DNA from: an uncultured Rhodospirillaceae bacterium
Lineage (GTDB): Bacteria > Pseudomonadota > Alphaproteobacteria > Rhodospirillales > Magnetospirillaceae
Assembly: GCA_903901915.1 (NCBI GenBank)
Contig: CAIUSV010000052.1
Span: 1 to 36,262, forward strand
DNA length: 36,262 nt
Direction of reading: 5' to 3'
Position 1 is the first letter of the stretch. Each line of letters opens with the position of its first letter. The notes under the pieces were generated by a model, which saw only the letters and a program-made list of their open reading frames with translations, was not told the DNA's origin and did no database searches. Both the position numbers and the translations under genes were made by a program. Positions 1 to 7,451 of this stretch are shown piece after piece.

Positions 1-78
1 GCCTGCTTGGCCGCTTTTATACGTAACCCATTGAATCTAAATGCTTCTAAAAATTCCGCGTGTTTGGGCTTACACCCC

Positions 79-414
79 CTAATGGGCCATCTCGATGCCG
101 GGGCGAAGCCCGAAGAACACATAGCGGATTCCCCTGTCGTCCTTTTCCCGCCACACCTTGCAATCGCAGTATTCGGCGATGGCGGGGATACAGGCCGAAA
201 TCGGCTGGCGCTGCTTGCGGTTGGTTTCGATGGCGGACTGCTCGCATTGTTCTTCGCGGATCTCCAGATCGCTCAGCAGCAGGTCGTGACGGTCGAGCAG
301 TTCCGCGACCTTGGCCGCCGCCGCCAGGGCTTCCTCCTCGGTACAGCCGTTGGCGGTGGTCTTGGCGCGAAGCGCCTGGAGACGGGTCTTCAGCTTGTCG
401 AGATCGTTCGCCAT
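79..414 (-). CDS. DUF2786-type protein, short or C-terminally truncated
   Basis: The 111-residue product has the amphipathic N-terminal helix pair of DUF2786 (LDKLKTRLQAL, then EEEALAAAAKVAELLDRHDL). A second segment begins around residue 80 and stops after FFGLRPGIEMAH. Larger family members, as I recall them, continue past this point with a further helical domain, so this copy looks cut inside that domain by a TAG. The stop lies where base composition falls: positions 1-78 are about 46% GC, clearly lower than the surrounding genes. ATG at 414 gives the canonical family start; GTG at 432, overlapping the DUF3572 stop as GTGA, and TTG at 441 are alternatives. It is the last gene of the transcript that begins with the nicotinate genes, though a functional link is doubtful. 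No biochemical role is known for the family. Confidence 0.6.
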   Translation of the reverse strand: MANDLDKLKTRLQALRAKTTANGCTEEEALAAAAKVAELLDRHDLLLSDLEIREEQCEQSAIETNRKQRQPISACIPAIAEYCDCKVWREKDDRGIRYVFFGLRPGIEMAH

Positions 415-428
415 CGGATCGTTCGCCG

Positions 429-728
429 TCACGGGGACCAATCCACCGGCATGCCGGGGAGTTCGGCCCGGGCGCGCGACACCGCCTCGGGGGCTACCCC
501 CGCCGCCTGGGCGAGCGTTTGTACGGTGGCGTCGTTCTCCAGCACGAAATCGAGAACGGCACCCAGGAAATCGGGATCGGTGATGCGGTGGCGCAGGTCC
601 TCGGCGCCGCTGCCGGTGAAGGCGAGAAAGCGCGGCAACAGCTCGTCATCTCCGACGATGATCGCCACGGCCTGAAGCGCCAGGGATTCGGCGCCATCGC
701 GTCCGGGTCGGGGCGTTTTCGGGGGCAT
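429..728 (-). CDS. DUF3572 family protein
   Basis: This 99-residue protein matches DUF3572 along its length. It has the ALQAVAIIVGDDELLPRFLAFTG block, then a DLRHRITDPDFLGAVLDFVLENDATV block and an alanine-rich tail. The family is small, uncharacterised and known mainly from alphaproteobacteria, so it is a lineage marker rather than a functional clue. A Shine-Dalgarno AAGGGA lies 6 bases before the ATG. The start is 26 bases downstream of the livF stop with no hairpin between, so it can be cotranscribed with the importer. It is probably a housekeeping neighbour. Confidence 0.8.
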   Translation of the reverse strand: MPPKTPRPGRDGAESLALQAVAIIVGDDELLPRFLAFTGSGAEDLRHRITDPDFLGAVLDFVLENDATVQTLAQAAGVAPEAVSRARAELPGMPVDWSP

Positions 729-754
729 CCGCGTTCCCTTGGGTCGGTTTGGGA

Positions 755-1459
755 TCAGACCGCCAGATAGGTGTTGCGGACCTCGTCGTTGTTTGACAGC
801 TCGGCCATGGTGCCGTCAAAGCAAATCCGGCCCTTCTCGATGATGTAGGCCCGATCCGAAATCATCTTGGCGAAGTGCAGGTTCTGTTCCGAAATCAGCA
901 CCGCCAGTCCCTGGTCCTTCATGGTCAGGATGGCGTTGGCCATGTCCTCGACAATCTTGGGGGCCAAGCCCTCGGACGGTTCGTCCAACATGATCAGCGA
1001 CGGGTTGCCCATCAGCGACCGGGCGATGGTCAGCATCTGCTGCTCGCCGCCGCTCATGCGCCCGGCGCCGCGATTGCGCATGCCGGCCAGATTGGGAAAC
1101 AACTCGAACAACCGTTCCTTGGTCCAACTCGGCGCGCCAGCGCGGGCGGGCTGGGTGCCGACGTCGAGATTTTCCTCGACGGTGAGATCGGTGAAGATCC
1201 GGCGGTCCTCCGGTACATAGCCCAGACCGAGGCGGACGATATCGTGAACCGGCAGGCCGGAGATATCGGTACCGTTGAATACCAGTTGACCGGTCCGTGC
1301 CGTTACCAGTCCGACCAGGCTCTTGAAGGTGGTGGACTTGCCGGCGCCGTTGCGGCCGATCAGGGCGACCACCTCGCCGGTATCGGCCTTCAACCCCACG
1401 TCGAACAGGATCTGGGCGCGGCCGTAGAAGGCATTGAGGTTGTGGGCTTCCAGCTTCAT
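755..1459 (-). CDS. livF: Branched-chain-type ABC importer ATPase, LivF
   Basis: One of two cytoplasmic ATPases of a LivFGHMK-type (HAAT family) importer. In the 234-residue protein, Walker A (GRNGAGKST) is at residues 35-43, the signature MSGGEQQ at 135-141 and Walker B LIMLDE at 155-160. The short length and the SEQN sequence after Walker B are LivF-like rather than LivG-like. The ATG overlaps the livG stop as ATGA, so the two ATPases are translationally coupled. The transporter follows nicotinate genes in the same direction, so the imported substrate is probably a pyridine carboxylate or related aromatic acid rather than leucine. That assignment is inference from context. Confidence 0.92.
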   Translation of the reverse strand: MKLEAHNLNAFYGRAQILFDVGLKADTGEVVALIGRNGAGKSTTFKSLVGLVTARTGQLVFNGTDISGLPVHDIVRLGLGYVPEDRRIFTDLTVEENLDVGTQPARAGAPSWTKERLFELFPNLAGMRNRGAGRMSGGEQQMLTIARSLMGNPSLIMLDEPSEGLAPKIVEDMANAILTMKDQGLAVLISEQNLHFAKMISDRAYIIEKGRICFDGTMAELSNNDEVRNTYLAV

Positions 1460-2238
1460 GCCGCACCTGTATCCTTGGAATGATCATAGACGGCGCCGGT
1501 GCCGAGATAGGTGGCCTGGACCTCGGGGTTTTCACGCACCTCCTTGGGTTTGCCCTCGGCGACAACCCGGCCGCGGCTCAACACCATGATGCGGTTGGCG
1601 TGGGTGAAGACCACGTCCATGTCGTGTTCGGTGAACAGCACGCTGATGCCGCGTTGCTTGACGATATCGGCGGTCAGTTGCATCAGTTCGATGCGTTCCT
1701 TGGGCGCCATGCCGGCGGTGGGCTCGTCCATCAGCAGCAGCTTGGGGGAATTGGCCAGGGCCACCGCCAGCTCGACCCGCTTGAGGTCGCCATAGGCCAG
1801 CACGCTGCAAGGCCGGCCGGCCTGGGTGGCCATGCCCACCAGTTCCAGCAGCTGAAACGCCTGCTCCTGATACAGGCCGCCGGCGAAGGGCCACAACGCC
1901 CGCAGCCGGTCGTGGAACGAGATCAGCGCCATCTGGACGTTTTCAAGCACGGTCATCGACCCGAAGGTGGCGGTGATCTGGAAGGTGCGGCCGACTCCCA
2001 TGCGCCAGATCTGGCGTGGCTTCTTGCCCACCAGCTCCTCGCCGAACATCTTGATGCTTCCGGCCGACGGCGGGAACTGGCCGTTCAGCATGTTGAAGCA
2101 AGTACTCTTGCCGGCGCCGTTGGGGCCGATCAGAGCCAGGATCTCGCCGGGCGCCAGATCGAAATCCACGCCGCTGACCGCGGCGACGCCGCCATAGTTC
2201 TTGCACAGGCCACGAACGGAAAGGGTGTTGGCGCTCAT
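1456..2238 (-). CDS. livG: Branched-chain-type ABC importer ATPase, LivG
   Basis: Second ATPase of the importer, 260 residues. Walker A GPNGAGKST is at 38-46, the LivG-type signature LAYGDLKRVELA is mid-protein, and Walker B LLLMDEP follows, then a TEHDMD switch region. The C-terminal extension (EVQATYLGTG) is typical of LivG. The reading frame is open upstream to 2352, but that part lies inside the permease gene and is composition-driven. The ATG at 2238 overlaps the permease stop as ATGA and begins with the conserved LSVRGLCKNYGG. It pairs with LivF under the fused permease. Confidence 0.93.
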   Translation of the reverse strand: MSANTLSVRGLCKNYGGVAAVSGVDFDLAPGEILALIGPNGAGKSTCFNMLNGQFPPSAGSIKMFGEELVGKKPRQIWRMGVGRTFQITATFGSMTVLENVQMALISFHDRLRALWPFAGGLYQEQAFQLLELVGMATQAGRPCSVLAYGDLKRVELAVALANSPKLLLMDEPTAGMAPKERIELMQLTADIVKQRGISVLFTEHDMDVVFTHANRIMVLSRGRVVAEGKPKEVRENPEVQATYLGTGAVYDHSKDTGAA

Positions 2239-4091
2239 GCCGCATCCTCCACCCGGCCGGACCGGAGCAGGCGGTTTTGGATGAAGCCGACGATGCCCAT
2301 GGGAAAGGCCACCACCAGCACGATGATGATCACGCCCAGCGCCGTCCGCCACTGGTCGGTATAGCTGCTGATCGAGACATGCAGGATCTTGTAGGTGGCG
2401 GCGCCGACGATGGGACCAGCCAGGGTCTGCACCCCGCCCAGCAGCACCATCACCAACGCATCCACCGAGGTGGCGATGGAGATGGTGTCGGGGAAGACGC
2501 TACCCTTGAGGAAGGCGTAAAGCGATCCGGCGATGCCGGCGAAAAAGCCGGCCAAGGTGAAGCCGTACCAGCGGTGGCGTGCCAGATCGATGCCGATGGA
2601 ATCGGCCCTCAGCGCTGAATCCCGGCAGGCCCGCAAGGTATAGCCGAAGGGCGCGAAGGTGATGCGGCGCACCGCGACGATGCCGCCGCCGCACAGCAGC
2701 AGCGACAGGTAGTAGAAGGCGGTCGGGCTGGCCGCCCAGGGCGCCGGCCAGATGCCGATCAGGCCGTTGTCGCCGCCGGTGAAGCTGGACCACTGGAACA
2801 CCACGGCATAGGCGATCTGGGCGAAGGCCAGGGTCAGCATCGCCAGATAGACCCCCGACAGCCGGACGCAGAACCAGCCGAACACCAGGGCGGCGATTCC
2901 GGCCACGGCCGGTCCGGCGACCAGGGCCGCCAGCATGGGAACGCCAAAGTATTTGACCGTCAGGGCGGCGCCATAGCTGCCCAGGCCGAAATAGGCGGCG
3001 TGGCCGAACGATACCATGCCGCCGGTCCCCATCATGAAATGAAGCGAAGCGGCGAACAGGGTGTAGATCAATACCTCCGAGGCCACCGACAGTCCGTAGT
3101 TGCCGCTGATCATCGGCAGCGCCAGCAGCGCCACCAGCAGGGCGACGGTGGCGTTGCGGCCCGTAGGCGACAACGGCTTGATGGGACGTTCCGCCCCGGC
3201 GCCGCCCCGCACCACCCCTTCCGGCTTGCCCAGCAGGCCCCAGGGGCGGACCACCAGGATCACCGCCATGACCAGGAAGGTCAGCACCAGGGTGAGTTGG
3301 GGGAAGATCAGGATGCCGAAGGCGTTCAGCTCCCCGATGATCACCGCCGCCAGGAAGGCTCCCAGCACACTGCCCAGGCCGCCGATGACCACGATGACGA
3401 AGGCTTCGGTGATGATCTGGAGATCCATCACATGATTGACCGCCTCGCGCGGCAACTGCACCGCGCCGCCCAGACCGGCGAGGAAGGCCCCCAGGGTGAA
3501 GACCGAGGTGAATAGCCAGCTTTGATTGACGCCCAGGGCGGCGACCATTTCGCGGTCCTGGGTGGCGGCGCGGATCAGCGTGCCCCAGCGGGTGCGGTGG
3601 AACAAAAGCCACAGCAGGCCAAGCACCACCGGCCCGAGGATGATCAGCACGAAATCGTATTGCGGAAACGACTGGCCGAAAATGTCGATGGCGCCCCTGA
3701 GGCCAGGGGCACGCGGCCCCAGCAGATCCTCGGGTCCCCAGATGGTCAGCACCAGATCCTGGACGATCAGCACCAGGCCGAAGGTCGCCAGCAATTGCAG
3801 CAGCTCCGGGGCTTGATAGATCCGGCGCAGCAGGATCATCTCGACCAGGGCTCCCACCACCGCCACGGCGGCGGCAGCCAGCACCACGCCTCCCCAGAAT
3901 CCGAAAATCGTTCCGCCGCTCAGCTTGTGCACCAGGGTGAACGCCATGTACGCCCCCAGCATGTAGAACGAACCGTGGGCGAAATTCACGATGCGGCTGA
4001 CGCCGAAGATGATCGACAACCCCGATGCGACCAGGAACAGCGACGATGCCGAAGCGAGCCCGTTAAGGAACTGGATGAAAAGAAAGCTCAC
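2235..4091 (-). CDS. Fused LivH-LivM permease of branched-chain-type ABC importer
   Basis: One 618-residue chain carries both membrane subunits of a HAAT importer. Residues 1 to about 290 are LivH-like (GLSIIFGVSRIVNFAHGSFYM, multiple hydrophobic segments). A hydrophilic linker near 290-310 (GAGAERPIKPLSP) leads to a LivM-like half (GTGGMVSFGHAAYFGLGSYGA and a further block of hydrophobic segments). Separate livH and livM genes are the usual arrangement; fusions occur. I place the start at GTG 4091 because AGGAG lies 8 bases upstream and the product begins directly with the LivH helix; the longer ATG frame (4148) adds an Arg/Pro-rich tail without homology. It lies 72 bases after the binding-protein gene and overlaps livG. 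Confidence 0.9.
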   Translation of the reverse strand: MSFLFIQFLNGLASASSLFLVASGLSIIFGVSRIVNFAHGSFYMLGAYMAFTLVHKLSGGTIFGFWGGVVLAAAAVAVVGALVEMILLRRIYQAPELLQLLATFGLVLIVQDLVLTIWGPEDLLGPRAPGLRGAIDIFGQSFPQYDFVLIILGPVVLGLLWLLFHRTRWGTLIRAATQDREMVAALGVNQSWLFTSVFTLGAFLAGLGGAVQLPREAVNHVMDLQIITEAFVIVVIGGLGSVLGAFLAAVIIGELNAFGILIFPQLTLVLTFLVMAVILVVRPWGLLGKPEGVVRGGAGAERPIKPLSPTGRNATVALLVALLALPMISGNYGLSVASEVLIYTLFAASLHFMMGTGGMVSFGHAAYFGLGSYGAALTVKYFGVPMLAALVAGPAVAGIAALVFGWFCVRLSGVYLAMLTLAFAQIAYAVVFQWSSFTGGDNGLIGIWPAPWAASPTAFYYLSLLLCGGGIVAVRRITFAPFGYTLRACRDSALRADSIGIDLARHRWYGFTLAGFFAGIAGSLYAFLKGSVFPDTISIATSVDALVMVLLGGVQTLAGPIVGAATYKILHVSISSYTDQWRTALGVIIIVLVVAFPMGIVGFIQNRLLRSGRVEDAA

Positions 4092-4163
4092 GGGGCGCGC
4101 TCCTGTTGCTCGGGATCGAAAGGGTAGGGGACGGCAGCCACGGGCCACCGTCCCCGTGATCCG

Positions 4164-5372
4164 TCAGTTCTTCGGCCGCAGCTTGGCGACCTCGGACGAT
4201 GGCGGCAGGTAATCGGCGCCGTTGGCATAGCGCCAATCGACCATCATGCCCTTGCCGTCCTTCATGTCGGTCTTGCCGATGTAGCCGCCCATGGTGGACT
4301 GATGATCCTCGGCCCGGAAGGAGATCGGCCCCAGGGGCGAGTCGATCTTCAGGCCTTCGCCGGCGGCGATCAGCTTGTCGGTATCGGTGGACCCCGCCTT
4401 GCGGATCATTTCCGCCACCGACTTCATGGTGTTGTAGCCCACCACCGAGCCAAGACGGGGATAGTCGTTGAACTTGGCGCGATAAGCCTTGAGGAAGGCA
4501 TCATGCTCGGCGGTCTTGATCTGCTCCCACGGATAACCGGACACGATCCAGCCCTTGGGGGTCTCGTCGCCCAGCGGGTCGAGGTACTCCGGCTCGCCGG
4601 TCAGCAGGCTGACCACGGCGCGGTTCTTGAACAGGCCGCGGGTATTGCCCTCGCGGATGAACTTGGTGAGATCGGCGCCGAAGGTGACGTTGAAAATGGC
4701 TTCGGGTTCGGCGCGGGCCAGGGCCTGCACGGTGGCGCCGCCGTCGATCTTGCCCATGGCCGGCCACTGCTCGTCCACCCATTTGATGTCCGGCCGCTTG
4801 GCCGACATCAGTTCCTTGAACACCTTCACGGCGACCTGACCGTATTCGTAGTTGGGGGCGACGGTGGCCCAGGTCTTGGCCGGCAGCTTGACCGCCTCTT
4901 CCACCAGCATGGCCGCCTGCATGTAGGTGCCTGGACGCAGGCGGAAGGTATAGCGGTTGCCCTTTTCCATGGTCAGGGCGTCGGTCAGCGGCTCGGCGGC
5001 GACGAAGACGATCTTGCGTTGGTTGGCGAAGTCGGAGACCGCGAGGCCGATATGGGAAAAGAAGGTGCCGAACAGCACGGAGACGTTCTCGCGGCTGACC
5101 AGTTCGTTGGCGGCGGTGACGGCGTCGCCCGGCTTGCCGCCGTCGTCGCGGGACACCACTTCCAGCTTGCGGCCGTTGATGCCGCCGGCGGCGTTGATCT
5201 CGTCCAGGGCCAGTTGCCAGCCGTTGCGATAGGGCAGGGTGAAGGCCGGAAGCGAGGTATAGGAGTTGATCTCGCCGATCTTGATGGTGTCGGCCGCCGA
5301 AGCCAAGCCGGCCTGACCGCCGGTCAGCAGCGTCGCCAGCGCGATGGTCTTGAGTAAGGTCCTACGATCCAT
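4164..5372 (-). CDS. ABC importer periplasmic substrate-binding protein (LivK-like)
   Basis: A periplasmic type I binding protein of 402 residues that should deliver its ligand to the fused LivHM permease. The N-terminus is a signal peptide with a twin-arginine-like start (MDRRTLLKT) and probable cleavage after GLASA, near residue 26. The mature part opens with DTIKIGEINSYTSLPAF and contains the family segment ALDEINAAGGINGRKLEVVSRDDGG. The ATG at 5372 has AAGGAGG 6 bases upstream, which excludes the longer frame. The gene follows the AA_synth pair after 39 bases, inside the nicotinate operon, so nicotinate or an analogue is the likely ligand. The sequence alone does not identify it. Confidence 0.88.
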   Translation of the reverse strand: MDRRTLLKTIALATLLTGGQAGLASAADTIKIGEINSYTSLPAFTLPYRNGWQLALDEINAAGGINGRKLEVVSRDDGGKPGDAVTAANELVSRENVSVLFGTFFSHIGLAVSDFANQRKIVFVAAEPLTDALTMEKGNRYTFRLRPGTYMQAAMLVEEAVKLPAKTWATVAPNYEYGQVAVKVFKELMSAKRPDIKWVDEQWPAMGKIDGGATVQALARAEPEAIFNVTFGADLTKFIREGNTRGLFKNRAVVSLLTGEPEYLDPLGDETPKGWIVSGYPWEQIKTAEHDAFLKAYRAKFNDYPRLGSVVGYNTMKSVAEMIRKAGSTDTDKLIAAGEGLKIDSPLGPISFRAEDHQSTMGGYIGKTDMKDGKGMMVDWRYANGADYLPPSSEVAKLRPKN

Positions 5373-5411
5373 GGGGTCCCTCCTTGACGTGGTTACCACT
5401 TCGGTCTGGCA

Positions 5412-5996
5412 TCAGCGCAGGCCGTCCTCTCCCTTGATCTCACTCACGGTCAGGCCGCCGACGCGGGGCAGGGGGCGACCGGAATCGGTGACCGCCACGG
5501 CGACGACGATTTCGTTGGCGCGGGGCGCGTCCGGCACCCGTACTTCCATGCCGTCGAAATGGCTGCGGACGAAGGCGGCGTCCTTGTGCCCCAGCGGAAT
5601 GTCGATGGGCGCGTTCATGCCGCCTCGCTTCTTGGACGACGGCACCAGGGCGGCGCCCTTTTCCACCGCCTTACGCAGCGGCGCGCCCAGCTTGGGGTGA
5701 AGAATGGCGGCGGCGTGTTCAAGCTCGCCGTTCTCGCCGACCACCGCTGCCTTGCCGTAGCTTTCCACCTGGGCGGGGGCGATGCCCAGGGCCTCGACCG
5801 CCTTCTGTCCCAGCAGGGCGCCGAGTTCCTCGCCGATGGCGGTCAACTCGGACAGATCCTCCTGGAAGCGTCCGGCGAAGGGATTGGCGATTACCGCCAC
5901 CGCCGCCGCCTTGCGGGTGGGCGGGTCGATCTCGCGGTCCATCTCGCGACGGGTTTCCTCGACCACCACCAGGATCTTGCGGATTTGGGCGCTCAT
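5412..5996 (-). CDS. AA_synth (DUF1185) family protein, copy 1
   Basis: This 194-residue protein belongs to the 'amino acid synthesis' family (PF06684), a name without firm biochemical support. It starts MSAQIRKILVVVEETRREMD and has the family segments AVAVIANPFAGRFQEDL and GENGELEHAAAILHPKLGAPLR. It ends DAPRANEIVVAVAVTDSGRPLPRVGGL followed by SEIKGEDGLR. It is a clear paralogue of the neighbouring 192-residue protein: same length, same motif order and an identical C-terminal decapeptide. The two genes overlap as ATGA, which suggests a hetero-oligomer. The position after 6-hydroxynicotinate reductase implies a step in, or protection of, the nicotinate path; no reaction can be assigned. Confidence 0.82.
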   Translation of the reverse strand: MSAQIRKILVVVEETRREMDREIDPPTRKAAAVAVIANPFAGRFQEDLSELTAIGEELGALLGQKAVEALGIAPAQVESYGKAAVVGENGELEHAAAILHPKLGAPLRKAVEKGAALVPSSKKRGGMNAPIDIPLGHKDAAFVRSHFDGMEVRVPDAPRANEIVVAVAVTDSGRPLPRVGGLTVSEIKGEDGLR

Positions 5997-6571
5997 CGCA
6001 AACCATCCTCTCCCTTGATTTCCGAGGCCTTCAGGCCGCCGACGCGGGCGTGGATGCGCGAGCCGGTGGTCATGACCAGGACCACCACCATCTCGTCGGC
6101 GCGCGGCGCGTCGGGAACTCCCACCTCCATGGCGTCGAAATGACTGCGGACATAGGACGCGTTGACATGGGTGATCGGCACGTCCAGGCGCGCTCCGACG
6201 CCGCCGACTTTCTTGGTGGAAGGCACGATGGCCTTGGCGTCGCCCAGGCCTTCACGCATGGCATAGCCCCCCGGCACATGCCACAGGGCGCCATGTTCCA
6301 GTTCTCCGGCCTCGCCGACGATGGCGCCTTTGCCATAGCCTTCGACCAGGGAACGGTCGCCGCCGAGAATGGCGACCAGCCGTTCCGCCAGTTCCAGTCC
6401 CAGCGGCTCCAGTTCCTTCATGGTGCCCTGGATATCCTCGACATAGCGTCCGGCATGGGGATTCTTGATCACCGCCATGGCCGCGCCGCGCAACAGCGGC
6501 TTGTCAGCCACCGGGCCGCCTTCGTGGAAGATTTCTTCCTTGATGGTGACGATTTTCCGAACTTCGATCAT
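5993..6571 (-). CDS. AA_synth (DUF1185) family protein, copy 2
   Basis: Paralogue of the following gene, 192 residues, beginning MIEVRKIVTIKEEIFHEGG. Matching segments are AMAVIKNPHAGRYVEDI, GEAGELEHGALWHVPGGYAMR, FDAMEVGVPDAPRADEMVVVLVMTTGSR, and the ending ASEIKGEDGLR. It carries an additional glycine-rich region (KVGGVGARLDVP) where copy 1 has KKRGGMNAPIDIP. The ATG lies 4 bases after the UPF0280 stop. Two adjacent, diverged copies retained in one operon suggest an alpha/beta complex rather than simple redundancy. The chemistry is unknown; handling of 2-formylglutarate, the enamidase product, is a possibility raised only by context. Confidence 0.82.
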   Translation of the reverse strand: MIEVRKIVTIKEEIFHEGGPVADKPLLRGAAMAVIKNPHAGRYVEDIQGTMKELEPLGLELAERLVAILGGDRSLVEGYGKGAIVGEAGELEHGALWHVPGGYAMREGLGDAKAIVPSTKKVGGVGARLDVPITHVNASYVRSHFDAMEVGVPDAPRADEMVVVLVMTTGSRIHARVGGLKASEIKGEDGLR

Positions 6572-6575
6572 GTCA

Positions 6576-7451
6576 TTATCCTTGTTGGCCTGCGGCGATC
6601 ATGCGGTGTCCGGCATCTTCCCGTCCATCAATCACCTGTGCCCGCCCTTGCAATGTCAGGCAGGCGGAGTGAATCAGTCCCCGCAGCCGTATGGTTCGCG
6701 CCACATCCGTTCCGGCACGCAAAGCCTCGGCGATCATTTCCGGCGGTAGCGGGGCGACCGCGACCGTCACGGGCCGGTCGCCCAGATCGCTGTCGGGGTC
6801 AAGCACCTGCGCCGGGATACGCTGAATGCCGGGATGGTCGGCGTTGACGGCGTTGGCGATCAGGGTGGCGGCGGCGTCGGCGGCGGCGGCGTTATCGGCC
6901 AGCACGGTGACCGAATCGGCGATACCCAGCGAGAACGAACGGCCGCCCCGGCCGCTGGTGGCGATGCCGCGCACCGCCATATCGGCGGTGACGTCGGCGA
7001 CGCCGTCCAGGCTGGGATGATTCACGTCGGAGACCATGCCCACGGCGAAGCGTTCTCCCAGGGTCAGATGAAGCGCGATATCGCCGCCGTTGTTGACATA
7101 GGCCCGCGCCAGTTTGCGCCCTTGCACCATGGCGGCAAGGATTTCATCGGCCACCGCCCCCGCCACCGCCGCCATGGGGGTGATGAAGGTGGCGCGATGA
7201 GGATGGGTTGCCGCCAGCATCCGCCGCGCCACCGGGCCGAACAGCGCCGTGGCGGCTGTGACTTCGGAGCGCAGGGCGGGCAGTTCCTCGACAAGACGGG
7301 GTAGGATGGCGGGAAACGCGGCCGCCGCCTGGCCATAGGCCGCCGCGATCTCCAAATTCTCGCCGAAGGCCTCGATCACCAGATCGATGGGGCCGTGCTG
7401 GAGATGCAGGCGCTTGCCGTCGGCAAGCAGGGCGGTGACGGGTGGGCTCAC
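6576..7451 (-). CDS. UPF0280 family (ApbE-superfamily-like) protein
   Basis: A 291-residue protein of the UPF0280/COG2122 group, distantly related to the flavin transferase ApbE. Family marks are HGPIDLVIEAFG near the N-terminus, AAVAGAVADEIL, the glycine/asparagine motif YVNNGGDIALHL, and GIATSGRGGRSFSLGIADSVTVLA. The GTG at 7451 overlaps the reductase stop as GTGA and has a purine-rich GGGGGGA upstream; ATG 7466 lacks a ribosome-binding site. It directly follows 6-hydroxynicotinate reductase, whose characterised relative in Eubacterium barkeri carries covalently bound flavin. A role in attaching that flavin is an attractive inference but is not demonstrated. Confidence 0.8.
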   Translation of the reverse strand: MSPPVTALLADGKRLHLQHGPIDLVIEAFGENLEIAAAYGQAAAAFPAILPRLVEELPALRSEVTAATALFGPVARRMLAATHPHRATFITPMAAVAGAVADEILAAMVQGRKLARAYVNNGGDIALHLTLGERFAVGMVSDVNHPSLDGVADVTADMAVRGIATSGRGGRSFSLGIADSVTVLADNAAAADAAATLIANAVNADHPGIQRIPAQVLDPDSDLGDRPVTVAVAPLPPEMIAEALRAGTDVARTIRLRGLIHSACLTLQGRAQVIDGREDAGHRMIAAGQQG

